This document shows positions 1-11,565 of a stretch of 64,000 nucleotides of DNA, in pieces. The notes below the pieces were generated by a model. It worked only from the letters and a program-made list of their open reading frames with translations, was not told the DNA's origin and did no database searches. The first letter of the stretch is position 1. Each line of letters starts with the position of its first letter. Origin of the DNA: Pseudomonas sp. NFACC02 (GTDB taxonomy: Bacteria > Pseudomonadota > Gammaproteobacteria > Pseudomonadales > Pseudomonadaceae); assembly GCF_900110765.1 (NCBI RefSeq), contig NZ_FOEO01000010.1, positions 1 to 64,000 of the forward strand, read 5' to 3'. Made by a program: the position numbers and the translations under genes.

Positions 1-4
1 TTTT

Positions 5-108
5 GATCGTTCCCACGCTCCGCGTGGTAAAGCAGCGACTGACGCTCTGCGTCAACGTGGACGCGGAGCGTCCTGGCAGGCATTCCCACGCAGAGCGTTG
101 GAACGATC
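5..108. repeat. REP-like inverted repeat, family A
   Basis: The ends GATCGTTCCCACGCTC and the reverse-complement-like GAGCGTTGGAACGATC bound a 104-bp imperfect palindrome with internal GACGCTCTGCGTC-type arms. Further copies lie at 2918-3026 and 30009-30110, with a half copy at 2789-2816. This is intergenic repetitive DNA of the Pseudomonas REP/BIME kind. Confidence 0.8.
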
Positions 109-139
109 CTAAATCGTCTGCACCCCACCCGCGATTGTT

Positions 140-284
140 GTAGCCGCCGGGGTGGCGCTCCACCTTGTCCCGCGATCTGCCGCGCAGCGGTAGCGAAATC
201 AGGCGACTCGGTTGTACCTGATACACCGCATGCACCGGACTTGCTGCCGGTTCCCGGCAGATCGCGGGCAAGCGCGCTCCTACA
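140..284. repeat. REP-like inverted repeat, family B (degenerate pair)
   Basis: The left arm is a decayed TGTAGGAGCGTGGCTTGTCC followed by CGCGATCTGCCG. The right arm, ending at 284, reads CGGCAGATCGCGGGCAAGCG then CGCTCCTAC. The same arms recur at 2855-2902, 22148-22327, 30945-31030 and 33504-33592. No gene is seen in 1-369. Confidence 0.7.
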
Positions 285-369
285 CCATCTGCTGTCCTCG
301 CCACCTACCCAGCGCCGCGCCGATTCTGTAGCCTGCGAAACCTTCTCAATCACCTTTTGAGCCCTCTGG

Positions 370-2769
370 ATGAAACGCAGCCTTTCCGTCATCGCTTTGC
401 TGGTCGTTCTGATCGCTGGCGGCGGCGCCTGGTATATCCACAGCAAACAACCCGTGCGCAACGGCGAGCTGGCGCTGAACAGCCTCAAGGCACCTGTCAG
501 CGTGCGTTATGACGAACGCGGCGTGCCGCACATCAAGGCCGAAAATCAGGACGACCTGTACCGCGCGCTGGGTTATGTACATGCGCAGGATCGCCTGTTC
601 CAGATGGAGATCCTGCGCAGGCTCGCCCGTGGCGAACTGGCGGAAATCCTCGGTCCGAAGCTGGTGAACACCGACAAACTGTTCCGCAGCCTGCGCATTC
701 GCGAGCATGCCGACGAATATGTGGCGCGTCAGGACAGGAACACCCCTGCCTGGAAAGCCCTGCAAGCCTATCTGGATGGCGTAAACCAGTTTCAGGCGAC
801 TCACCCCAAACCCGTCGAATTCGACGTGCTGGGCATCGACAAGCGGCCTTTCACCGCAGAAGACACCCTGAGCATTGGCGGCTACCTGGCTTACAGCTTC
901 GCGGCGGCGTTTCGTACCGAACCGCTGCTGACCTATGTGCGCGATCAACTCGGGCCGGAGTACCTGAAAGTCTTCGATCTGGACTGGCAACCCCAAGGCG
1001 CGTTGGGCCAAGGACCTGCGCTGAGCAGCAAGGATTGGAAAGGTCTGGGCGATCTGGCCTTGCTCAGCCAGCAAGCCCTTGAGAACGCAGGCCTGCCACA
1101 ATTCGAGGGCAGCAACGCATGGGCGGTGTCAGGCAGTCGCACGCAGAGCGGCAAGCCGTTGTTGGCGGGCGATCCGCACATCCGATTTTCGGTACCCGCG
1201 GTCTGGTACGAAGCGCAGCTGTCCGCTCCCGGCTTCGAGTTGTACGGACACTTCCAGGCGCTTAACCCGTTCGCGCTACTGGGCCATAACATGGATTTCG
1301 GCTGGAGCCTGACCATGTTCCAGAACGACGACGTCGACCTGATTGCCGAGAAGGTCAACCCCGAGAATTCCAATCAGGTCTGGTACCACGGTGCCTGGGC
1401 GGACATGACCTCGCGGCCCGAGCAAATCAAGGTCAAAGGCGAATCGCCGGTCACCTTCATGCTGCGCCAGTCGCCCCACGGCCCGATCGTCAATGACGTG
1501 CTGAGCGCCAGCGGCAGTCAGGAACACGCCGACACACCCGTTGCCATGTGGTGGTCGTTTCTTGAATCCGAGAACCCGATTCTGCAAGGCTTTTACGAGG
1601 CCAACCGCGCCAACACGCTGGACAAGATGCGCAGCGCCGCCGAGAAGATCCAGTCACCCGGCTTGAACATCGTCTACGCCAACGCCAACGGTGATATCGG
1701 TTGGTGGGCAGCCGCTCAGTTGCCCAAGCGTCCGGCAGGGGTAAACCCGACTTTCCTCCTCGACGGCAGCACAGGCCAGGCCGACAAGGACGGTTTCTAT
1801 CCGTTCAGCGCCAACCCGCAGGAGGAAAACCCGGCGCGTGGCTATATCGTGTCGGCCAACTTCCAGCCCGTGTCGCCGACGGGGATGGAAATTCCGGGTT
1901 ATTACAACCTCGCCGAACGCGGTCGCCAGTTGAACAAGCAGTTGAGTGACCCACGGGTGAAGTGGAATCTGGAAAACAGCCAGGCGCTGCAATTGGGCAC
2001 CCGGACCGACTATGCCGAGCAGATTCTCAAACCATTGATTCCTGTGCTGCGCCGGGTGATCAGCGATCCGGAAGAGCACGACCTGATCGAACGTCTGGCC
2101 GCCTGGAAAGGTGATTACCCAGTCGATTCGGTAGGCGCGACGCTGTTCAACCAGTTCCTCTTCAACCTCAGCGACCAGACCTTCCGGGACGAGCTGGGCG
2201 ACGGGCTGTTCGCGACCCTGCTCTCAACGCGCGTAATCGACATGGCGCTTCCAAGACTGGCCGCCGATGCCCATTCACCCTGGTGGAACAATCGCAACTC
2301 ACCCGAACCGGAAGGTCGCGACAATACCGTGAAAGTGGCATGGCATGCAGCGGTGTCTCATTTGAAGTCGCTGTACGGGCTGAACCCAAACGAATGGACT
2401 TGGGGCAAGGCCCACACACTGACCCACGAACATCCGCTGGGCCGTCAACCGCCGCTGGACATGCTGTTCAACGTCGGCCCGTTTGCCGCGCCCGGAACCC
2501 ATGAAGTGCCGAATAACCTGTCGGCAAGCATCGCCACTGCTCCGTGGCCTGTGACCTATGGACCGTCGACACGCCGCCTGATCGACTTCGCCGACCCGGC
2601 CCATGCGCTGGGCATCAACCCGGTCGGGCAAAGCGGCGTGCTGTTCGACAAGCACTACGCCGATCAGGCACAGCGCTACATCACCGGCCAGTACGTGCCG
2701 GAGCGGTTCAGCGAGGGGGATGTGGCGGGGAACAGCAAAGAGGTGTTGCGCCTGGTGCCGAGTCACTGA
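370..2769 (+). CDS. hacB: Penicillin-amidase family Ntn hydrolase, probable acyl-homoserine-lactone acylase
   Basis: This is a 799-aa exported hydrolase with an N-terminal hydrophobic segment (about residues 7-21), so it should act in the periplasm. The family is made as a precursor that cuts itself before a serine, which then serves as the catalytic N-terminal residue of the beta chain. Here that is Ser248 in GSNAWAVSG. The downstream GHNMDFGWSLT near residue 305 also fits the family. Relatives include the AHL acylases PvdQ, QuiP and HacB. The gene converges on spuH, which I recall is the setting of hacB (PA0305) in P. aeruginosa, and the symbol rests on that synteny. Substrate choice (AHL or another amide) cannot be read from the sequence. 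The length is normal and no lesion is seen. Confidence 0.85.
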   Translation: MKRSLSVIALLVVLIAGGGAWYIHSKQPVRNGELALNSLKAPVSVRYDERGVPHIKAENQDDLYRALGYVHAQDRLFQMEILRRLARGELAEILGPKLVNTDKLFRSLRIREHADEYVARQDRNTPAWKALQAYLDGVNQFQATHPKPVEFDVLGIDKRPFTAEDTLSIGGYLAYSFAAAFRTEPLLTYVRDQLGPEYLKVFDLDWQPQGALGQGPALSSKDWKGLGDLALLSQQALENAGLPQFEGSNAWAVSGSRTQSGKPLLAGDPHIRFSVPAVWYEAQLSAPGFELYGHFQALNPFALLGHNMDFGWSLTMFQNDDVDLIAEKVNPENSNQVWYHGAWADMTSRPEQIKVKGESPVTFMLRQSPHGPIVNDVLSASGSQEHADTPVAMWWSFLESENPILQGFYEANRANTLDKMRSAAEKIQSPGLNIVYANANGDIGWWAAAQLPKRPAGVNPTFLLDGSTGQADKDGFYPFSANPQEENPARGYIVSANFQPVSPTGMEIPGYYNLAERGRQLNKQLSDPRVKWNLENSQALQLGTRTDYAEQILKPLIPVLRRVISDPEEHDLIERLAAWKGDYPVDSVGATLFNQFLFNLSDQTFRDELGDGLFATLLSTRVIDMALPRLAADAHSPWWNNRNSPEPEGRDNTVKVAWHAAVSHLKSLYGLNPNEWTWGKAHTLTHEHPLGRQPPLDMLFNVGPFAAPGTHEVPNNLSASIATAPWPVTYGPSTRRLIDFADPAHALGINPVGQSGVLFDKHYADQAQRYITGQYVPERFSEGDVAGNSKEVLRLVPSH

Positions 2770-2788
2770 CGACAAAACCTGACCGTGT

Positions 2789-3026
2789 GATCGTTCCCAC
2801 GCTCCGCGTAACGATCACTCCCACAGGGTACGTGCTGTGATCGCATTCACAGGATTTGCTGCCGGTCCCCGGCAGATCGCGGGACAAGCCACGCTCCTAC
2901 AGGGTCAACACAGTTGTGATCGTTCCCACGCTCCGCGTGGGAACGCTGCCCCGGACGCTCCGCGTCTATCCAGCAGTGACGCAGAGCGTCAGCGGATACG
3001 TCCCCACGCAGAGCGTGGGGACGATC
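2789..3026. repeat. Composite REP cluster: half A, half B, full A
   Basis: Three units follow one another between the convergent hacB and spuH genes. A half family-A unit lies at 2789-2816, a single family-B arm at 2855-2902 (CCGGCAGATCGCGGGACAAG then CCACGCTCCTACAG), and a full family-A palindrome at 2918-3026. No separate terminator with a T-run is visible here, so the strong stems may end or protect both 3' ends. Confidence 0.75.
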
Positions 3027-3038
3027 AATGCCGCAGGT

Positions 3039-3929
3039 TTAAACTGACTCAACCACCTGAGCACGGCGCACATCCGGCTGTTTCCAGCCATCCGCAGCCG
3101 CTTCTTCGATGGCTTGCTGGATCGCTTTCCTGCGTTTCTCTTCTGCGCGACGGCTGAAGAACCACACCAGGAAGGTCGCGATCGACACCGCCAGCAGAAT
3201 CAGGCTGGCAATGGCATTGATCTCAGGCTTCACGCCCAGACGCACGGCCGAGAACACTTCCATCGGCAAGGTCGTCGAGCCGGGGCCTGACACGAAGCTG
3301 GCCAACACCAGGTCATCCAGCGACAGCGCGAAGGACATCATCGCGCCCGCCGCCAGTGACGGCGCGATCATCGGGATGGTGATCAGGAAGAACACCTTCC
3401 AGGGTCGCGCCCCCAGATCCATGGCCGCTTCTTCGATGGACATGTCGAGTTCGCGCAGCCGGGCCGACACCACCACCGCTACGTATGCGGCACAGAACGT
3501 TGTGTGAGCGATCCAGATGGTCACGATGCCGCGCTCCTGCGGCCAGCCAATCAACTGCGCCATCGCCACGAACAGCAGCAACAGCGACAGACCGGTGATC
3601 ACCTCAGGCATAACCAGTGGCGCGGTGACCAGGCCACCGAAGAAGGTCTTGCCCTTGAAGCGCGTGATGCGCGTCAGGACAAACGCTGCCATGGTGCCCA
3701 GTGCAACCGCCGCAACCGAGGTGTAGCAGGCGATTTCCAGCGAACGAGCCACTGCGCTCATCAGTTGGGTGTTGTCGAGCAGCCCGACGTACCACTTCAC
3801 CGACCAGCCACCCCAGACCGTCACCAGCTTGGAGGCGTTGAACGAATAGATCACCAGGATGACCATGGGCGCGTAGATGAACACCAGCCCCAGTACCAGC
3901 ATCAGGTTCGAGAATCGGAAGCCTCTCAT
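3039..3929 (-). CDS. spuH: Polyamine ABC transporter inner-membrane permease (PotI family)
   Basis: This 296-aa protein is the second transmembrane subunit of the polyamine importer. It has about six hydrophobic segments, starting with residues 8-28. The EAA-type cytoplasmic loop that contacts the ATPase reads EEAAMDLGARPWKVF. Its ATG overlaps the stop of spuG in an ATGA, so the two are translationally coupled. It is the last gene of the spu operon and its stop sits in the REP cluster. The C-terminal tail is basic (RRAEEKRRKA). The orthologue in Escherichia coli is PotI of the putrescine system PotFGHI. Confidence 0.93.
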   Translation of the reverse strand: MRGFRFSNLMLVLGLVFIYAPMVILVIYSFNASKLVTVWGGWSVKWYVGLLDNTQLMSAVARSLEIACYTSVAAVALGTMAAFVLTRITRFKGKTFFGGLVTAPLVMPEVITGLSLLLLFVAMAQLIGWPQERGIVTIWIAHTTFCAAYVAVVVSARLRELDMSIEEAAMDLGARPWKVFFLITIPMIAPSLAAGAMMSFALSLDDLVLASFVSGPGSTTLPMEVFSAVRLGVKPEINAIASLILLAVSIATFLVWFFSRRAEEKRRKAIQQAIEEAAADGWKQPDVRRAQVVESV

Positions 3930-4842
3930 GCTTTGCCCTCCAGTTCTTTGGCCTGGCTACGGTTGAACAGAATGATCGGCACGATCAGGATCAACAGCAT
4001 CACCACCGCCAGCGAAGACGCCACCGGCCAGTCGCGGTTGTTGAAGAACTCTGTCCACAAGACCCTACCGATCATCAGCGTATCGGGTCCGCCCAGCAAT
4101 TCAGGGATGACGAACTCACCCACCACCGGAATGAAGACCAGCATGCAGCCGGCAATGATGCCGTTTTTCGACAGTGGTACGGTGATCTTCCAGAAGCTGT
4201 TGAAGGTGCTAGACCCCAGGTCCGATGCGGCTTCCAGCAAGCTTGGATCGTGCTTCACCAGGTTGGCGTACAGCGGCAGAATCATGAATGGCAGATACGA
4301 GTACACCACGCCGATGTAAACCGCCAGGTTAGTGTTGAGGATCTGCAACGGCTCCTGAATCACGCCCAGCCACATCAGGAACGCATTGAGCAGGCCGTTA
4401 TTGCTGAGGATGCCCATCCACGCATACACGCGGATCAGGATGGCCGTCCAGGTCGGCATCATGATCAGCAGCAACAGCACCGTCTGCATTTCCTTACGCG
4501 CAATGGAGATACCGTAGGCCATCGGATAGCCGATCAACAGGCACAGCAACGTACTGAAGAAGGCCATCTTCAAGGAGCCCAAGTACGCCGAGATGTATAG
4601 GTCGTCCCCGGTCAACAGTGCGTAGTTGGCAAAGTTGAGCACGATGTCGAGTTTCTGCTCGGCGTACGTGAAGATCTCGGTGTACGGCGGAATCGCGACA
4701 TCGGCCTCAGCGAAGCTGATCTTGATGACGATCAGAAACGGCAGCGCGAAAAACAGGAAAAGCCAGAGGAAGGGCACCCCGATGACCGCCTGACGGCCAT
4801 TGGGTGTTATTCGGTTGAGCGCTCGTTTGATTTTTCGAATTT

Positions 4843-4846
<4 letters not shown>
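3926..4846 (-). CDS. spuG: Polyamine ABC transporter inner-membrane permease (PotH family)
   Basis: This 306-aa permease subunit has several membrane segments; the first follows VIGVPFLWLFLFFALPFLIV near the N-terminus. An EAA loop reads EAASDLGSSTFNSFW. An in-frame start lies 33 bp upstream, but I chose the ATG at 4846 because it overlaps the spuF stop as ATGA. It pairs with SpuH to form the membrane channel of the polyamine importer. There is a four-base overlap at both ends of the gene, as expected within one transcription unit. Confidence 0.93.
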
Positions 4847-5985
<1,139 letters not shown>

Positions 5986-6011
5986 GGGTGAAACTCCCAA
6001 CTGTTCTTGCT

Positions 6012-6030
6012 CCCGGCCAATACGGCCGGG
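6012..6030 (-). other. Intercistronic hairpin between spuE and spuF
   Basis: CCCGGCC and GGCCGGG form a perfect 7-bp stem around a 5-base loop, 11 bp after the end of spuE (read on the minus strand). No T-run follows. It could protect the upstream binding-protein mRNA or attenuate transport-gene expression. Confidence 0.5.
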
Positions 6031-6040
6031 CGCCAGGTCT

Positions 6041-7150
<1,110 letters not shown>

Positions 7151-7280
7151 TTAGTAGGTGGGCCTGTTGCCCGTGCCGATGACAGTAACGACTGCCTGTG
7201 ACAATTCCGGCGCGCAACTTACCTTCGATAAACCCTGCTCGCAAAAAAAACTTTTCTGACTCGTATGTCGCTGCCGCTGA

Positions 7281-7431
7281 CACCGGGCCGCGGACCGCGG
7301 CCGGTGTGCGGTGAACATTGATCCTGTGGGAGCGAGCTTTGTCAGGGCGGCACTCCGACGAATGCCGGGTTTCAAACGACAGACGCTCGCCTGATGGAAC
7401 ACCCTCTTTGCGAGCAAGCTCGCTCCCACAG
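7281..7431 (-). repeat. Hairpin plus REP-B-variant pair between spuD and spuE
   Basis: The 309-bp gap inside the operon holds a GC palindrome at 7281-7306 (CACCGG-G-CCGCGG-A-CCGCGG-CCGGTG). It also holds an inverted pair at 7324-7431 whose arms are CTGTGGGAGCGAGCTT and AAGCTCGCTCCCACAG. Nothing protein-coding is seen in 7136-7444. Confidence 0.65.
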
Positions 7432-7444
7432 TGCCTGACCAGGC

Positions 7445-8542
7445 TTACTTGCCCGATTTGATGTTGGTCCAGGCGCGAGTCATTTCACGCTGGGTCGCTG
7501 CGGGCAGATCTGCGATCGCATACAGCTTGGCCAGAACATCGGCTGGCGGATAAACGCCTGGGTCAGACGTGATGTCTTTGTCGACGAACTCGGTCGCCGC
7601 CGCGTTACCGTTCGGGAAGTGAACGGCGTTGGTGATTTCAGCCATGACTTTAGGCTGCAGCAGGAAGTTCATGAACTTGTAGGCGCCTTCGACGTTTTCG
7701 GCGTCTTTAGGAATGGCGACCATGTCATAGAAGCTGCCAGCACCCTCTTTCGGGATGTTGTAGCTGACCTTGACCTTGCCACCCGCTTCTTCAGCACGCG
7801 CCTTGGCCTGATAGATGTCGCCCGAGTAACCCACGGCTACGCAGATGTTGCCGTTGGCCAGGTCCGAGATGTACTTGGACGAGTGGAAGTAAGTGATCGA
7901 AGGACGAATTTTCAGGAAAAGATCCTGAGCTTTCTTGATGTCTTCTTTCTTCTGGGTGTCGGTTGGCAAGCCAAGGTAATGCAGCGCTACCGGCAGCATC
8001 TCGGTCGGCGAATCCAGGAAACTCACGCCGCAGGCTTTCAGCTTGGCGATGTTTTCAGGCTTGAGCAGCAGGTCCCAGGAGTTGACCGGTGCATCGGCGC
8101 CCAGCGCAGCCTTGACCTTGTCCGGGTTGAAGCCGATACCGATCGAGCCCCACATGTAAGGGAAAGCGTGCTTGTTGTCCGGGTCGCTGATCGATACGGC
8201 CTTGAGCAGCTTCTCGTTCAGATTTTTGTAGTTGGACAGTTTGGACTTGTCCAGCTCCTGATACACACCGGCCTTGATCTGTTTGGCCAGGAAGTTGTTC
8301 GACGGAACGACGATGTCGTAGCCGGACTTGCCGGCCAGCAATTTGGCTTCCAGGGTCTCGTTGCTGTCGAAGACGTCATACACCACTTTGATGCCTGATT
8401 CCTTTTCGAAATCGGCAATGGTGTTCGGCGCGATGTAATCGGACCAGTTGTAGACATGCAGAACTTTATCATCAGCGTGCGCAGCGACAGACACTGCGCC
8501 CATCAGGGACAACGCGAGAAGGGTTTTGCCAAATTTCTTCAT
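7445..8542 (-). CDS. spuD: Periplasmic polyamine-binding protein, putrescine-type (SpuD)
   Basis: This 365-aa PotF-family protein has a signal peptide ending near AAHA (residue 23). It shares [24 protein letters not shown] and [11 protein letters not shown] with the neighbouring SpuE paralogue; the two are clearly a tandem duplication. Phe271 (GAGSFYDM) occupies the place of SpuE Trp270, as in the putrescine-specific SpuD of P. aeruginosa. It follows spuC by 185 bp and shares the importer SpuFGH. The gap and hairpins downstream of it suggest that its mRNA level can differ from that of the membrane genes. Confidence 0.9.
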   Translation of the reverse strand: MKKFGKTLLALSLMGAVSVAAHADDKVLHVYNWSDYIAPNTIADFEKESGIKVVYDVFDSNETLEAKLLAGKSGYDIVVPSNNFLAKQIKAGVYQELDKSKLSNYKNLNEKLLKAVSISDPDNKHAFPYMWGSIGIGFNPDKVKAALGADAPVNSWDLLLKPENIAKLKACGVSFLDSPTEMLPVALHYLGLPTDTQKKEDIKKAQDLFLKIRPSITYFHSSKYISDLANGNICVAVGYSGDIYQAKARAEEAGGKVKVSYNIPKEGAGSFYDMVAIPKDAENVEGAYKFMNFLLQPKVMAEITNAVHFPNGNAAATEFVDKDITSDPGVYPPADVLAKLYAIADLPAATQREMTRAWTNIKSGK

Positions 8543-8727
8543 TCGTACAGCTCCAATGTTTTATGTTAGCGGCGACTAAAACAACCGTTAGTCTGGCAAT
8601 TTCCTGGGCGGGCTTACAAGCAGACTGCCTGCCTTATTGCATACCTTTCAAAGATTTCATCTGCACACCAACACATCGAACCCTGCAGGGTGCGCCTTCA
8701 ACCCGGCGCACGCCCGCCGCGACCACT

Positions 8728-10092
8728 TCAGCTCTGCAACGCCTCAAGGGTCAGGTCCAGGCATTTGCGCGCTTTTTCCACCAACTCGTCGATCTCCGCG
8801 AAGCTGATCACCAACGGCGGCGAAATGATCATCGTGTCACCCACCGCACGCATGATCAGTCCGTTATTGAAGCAGAACGTTCGGCAAATCATGCCCGCGC
8901 CTCGACCGACGTAACGCTCGCGAGTGGCTTTGTCTTTCACCAGCTCGATGGCGCCCAGCATGCCGACACCCCGAACTTCACCCACCAACGGATGATCGCT
9001 CAACTCACGCAAACGCTTCTGCAAGTATGGTGCCGTTTCCGATTTCACACGTTCGACAATCTTTTCGTCACGCAGGATGCGGATGTTTTCCAGACCGACC
9101 GCTGCCGCCACCGGATGGCCCGAATAGGTAAAGCCGTGGTTGAAGTCGCCGCCTTCGTTCAACACCTTCACCACCTCATCGCGCACAATCACACCGCCCA
9201 TGGGGATGTAGCCCGAGGTCAGGCCTTTGGCGATGGTCATCAGGTCAGGCTTGAGGTCGTAGAAATCGCTACCGAACCACTCACCGGTACGACCAAAGCC
9301 ACAAATCACCTCATCGGCGACAAACAGGATGTCGTACCGGGCGAGGATCTCTTTGATCTTCGGCCAGTAGGTATCAGGCGGAACGATCACACCGCCCGCG
9401 CCCTGAATCGGCTCGGCGATAAAGGCGGCCACGTTGTCTTCACCGACTTCGAGGATTTTCTTTTCCAGTTGCTCGGCCGCCCAGACGCCGAACGCTTCCG
9501 GGGTCATGTCGCCCCCTTCGCCGAACCAGTATGGCTGCGGGATGTGAACGATGCCCGGAATCGGCAGGTCGCCCTGCTCATGCATGTACGTCATGCCGCC
9601 CAGACTGGCGCCCGCGACCGTGGAGCCGTGGTAGCCGTTGATGCGGCTGATGATGACCTTCTTGTCTGGCTTGCCTTTGACCGCCCAGTAGTGACGCACC
9701 ATTCGCAGCACAGTGTCGTTGCCTTCGGAGCCGGAACCGGTGAAAAACACATGGTTCATGCCTTCAGGGGCAATGTCGGAAATCGCCTTGGCGAGTTGCA
9801 ACGCTGGCGGGTGAGCGGTCTGAAAAAACAGGTTGTAATACGGCAGTTCGCGCATCTGTTTGCTGGCTGCATCGGCCAGTTCGTCACGACCGTAACCGAT
9901 GGCGACGCACCACAGACCCGCCATGCCGTCGAGGATCTTGTTGCCTTCGCTGTCCCACAGATAAACGCCCTTGGCGTGAGTGATAATGCGGGGGCCTTTC
10001 TCTTTGAGCTGCTTGAAGTCGCTGAACGGCGCCAGATGATGATCGCTGCTGAGCGCTTGCCATTCGCGGGTTTGCGGGTTGTTGGAACTCAT
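8728..10092 (-). CDS. spuC: Polyamine:pyruvate aminotransferase, class III PLP enzyme
   Basis: This 454-aa cytoplasmic transaminase should move the amino group of putrescine, or of a related polyamine intermediate, to pyruvate. The PLP lysine is Lys289 (TIAKGLTSGY). The ring-binding Asp260 sits in DEVICGFGRTG. GSGSEGNDT near residue 120 fits the phosphate-binding loop of the class. An upstream in-frame ATG exists at 10104, but GGAG 6 bp before the ATG at 10092 favours the shorter form. It is the third gene of the spu operon. The substrate call rests on synteny plus strong resemblance to SpuC. Confidence 0.92.
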   Translation of the reverse strand: MSSNNPQTREWQALSSDHHLAPFSDFKQLKEKGPRIITHAKGVYLWDSEGNKILDGMAGLWCVAIGYGRDELADAASKQMRELPYYNLFFQTAHPPALQLAKAISDIAPEGMNHVFFTGSGSEGNDTVLRMVRHYWAVKGKPDKKVIISRINGYHGSTVAGASLGGMTYMHEQGDLPIPGIVHIPQPYWFGEGGDMTPEAFGVWAAEQLEKKILEVGEDNVAAFIAEPIQGAGGVIVPPDTYWPKIKEILARYDILFVADEVICGFGRTGEWFGSDFYDLKPDLMTIAKGLTSGYIPMGGVIVRDEVVKVLNEGGDFNHGFTYSGHPVAAAVGLENIRILRDEKIVERVKSETAPYLQKRLRELSDHPLVGEVRGVGMLGAIELVKDKATRERYVGRGAGMICRTFCFNNGLIMRAVGDTMIISPPLVISFAEIDELVEKARKCLDLTLEALQS

Positions 10093-10121
10093 GAACCACT
10101 CCATTGACGGATATCGCGTGT

Positions 10122-10159
10122 CAGGCGCCGCGGACCTCGCAAGGCCTGCGCGGCGCCTG
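10122..10159 (-). other. Intercistronic hairpin between spuB and spuC
   Basis: CAGGCGCCGCG and CGCGGCGCCTG form a perfect 11-bp stem around a 16-base loop in the 72-bp gap between spuB and spuC. No T-run follows, so RNA processing or stability is more likely than termination. Confidence 0.55.
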
Positions 10160-10164
10160 GGGCT

Positions 10165-11523
10165 TCAGACGGCGAACAGCAGGAATTCCCGCTCCCACGA
10201 ACTGATCACACGCTTGAAGTTTTCGTGCTCGGCGCGCTTGACCGCGACGTAACCGGTGATGAATTTTTGCCCGAGGTACTTTTCGATGGTCTTGCTGTTT
10301 TCCATCCGCTCAAGGGCGTCTTCGATGGTCAATGGCAAGCGCAGGTTGCGACGCTCATAACCCCGGCCCACGACAGGCGCGCTCGGATTGATGCCTTCGA
10401 CCATGCCGATGAAACCGCACAGCAGGCTCGCAGCAATCGCCAGATAGGGATTGGCATCGGCGCCCGGCAGACGGTTTTCCACACGGCGGTTCTGCGGGCC
10501 GGCATCCGGTACGCGCAGGCCGACGGTGCGGTTTTCTTCGCCCCACTCCACGTTCACCGGCGCCGAGGTGTCCGGCAGGAAGCGGCGAAACGAGTTGACG
10601 TTAGGTGCGAAGAGCGGCAGCAGCTCGGGAATGAGTTTCTGCAGGCCGCCAATGTGCTGCAGGAACAACTGACTCATGGTGCCGTCTTCGTTGGAGAAGA
10701 TGTTCTTGCCGGTTTCGATGTCGACGATGCTCTGGTGCAAGTGCATGGCGCTGCCCGGCTCACCGGTCATGGGCTTGGCCATAAAGGTCGCCGCTACGTC
10801 ATGCTTGAGCGCGGCTTCGCGCATGGTGCGCTTGAACACCAGGATCTGATCGGCCAGCGACAGCGCATCGCCGTGACGGAAGTTGATTTCCATCTGTGCG
10901 GTGCCGTCTTCGTGGATCAACGTATCGAGGTCCAGGTTCTGCAGCTCGCACCAGTCGTAGACGTCTTCGAAGAGCGGGTCGAACTCGTTGGCGGCTTCAA
11001 TAGAGAAAGACTGACGACCTGTCTCCGGGCGGCCCGAGCGCCCCACTGGCGGTTGCAACGGATAATCCGGGTCGTCGCTGCGCTTGGTGAGATAGAACTC
11101 CATTTCCGGCGCCACGATGGGCTGCCAGCCTTGATCGGCATAGAGTTTGAGTACTTTTTTCAATACGTTGCGCGGCGACAGCTCGATGGGGTTGCCTTGC
11201 TTGTCGTAGGTGTCATGGATCACCTGCGCAGTAGGCTCGATGGCCCAGGGCACCAGATACACCGCGTTCTGGTCAGGACGGCAAAACATGTCGATGTCCG
11301 CGGGGTCCAGCAACTCGTAATAAATGTCGTCTTCGACATAGTCCCCGGTCACGGTCTGGAGCAGTACGCTTTCCGGCAAGCGCATGCCCTTTTCGGCAAT
11401 GAACTTGTTGGTCGGAGAGATCTTGCCGCGCGTGATACCGGTGAGGTCGGAGATCATGCACTCGACTTCGGTAATCCTGTGTTCTTTCAACCAATCGGTG
11501 AGCTGGTCGAGGTTGGTACTCAT
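10165..11523 (-). CDS. spuB: Gamma-glutamylpolyamine synthetase (glutamine-synthetase family)
   Basis: This 452-aa enzyme of the glutamine synthetase / PuuA family joins glutamate to a polyamine using ATP, the first step of the gamma-glutamylated route. Family motifs seen are PEMEFYL (metal-binding Glu), MAKPMTGEPGSAMHLHQS and ENRTVGLRVP, then NPYLAIAASL. A second paralogue, spuI, is divergent at 12638. Two such synthetases with different polyamine preferences are normal in Pseudomonas. The ATG at 11523 lies 42 bp after spuA. Confidence 0.92.
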   Translation of the reverse strand: MSTNLDQLTDWLKEHRITEVECMISDLTGITRGKISPTNKFIAEKGMRLPESVLLQTVTGDYVEDDIYYELLDPADIDMFCRPDQNAVYLVPWAIEPTAQVIHDTYDKQGNPIELSPRNVLKKVLKLYADQGWQPIVAPEMEFYLTKRSDDPDYPLQPPVGRSGRPETGRQSFSIEAANEFDPLFEDVYDWCELQNLDLDTLIHEDGTAQMEINFRHGDALSLADQILVFKRTMREAALKHDVAATFMAKPMTGEPGSAMHLHQSIVDIETGKNIFSNEDGTMSQLFLQHIGGLQKLIPELLPLFAPNVNSFRRFLPDTSAPVNVEWGEENRTVGLRVPDAGPQNRRVENRLPGADANPYLAIAASLLCGFIGMVEGINPSAPVVGRGYERRNLRLPLTIEDALERMENSKTIEKYLGQKFITGYVAVKRAEHENFKRVISSWEREFLLFAV

Positions 11524-11565
11524 AAATACCTCAGGGGTTCATTGTCCTGACGGCCATCGTAGTCA

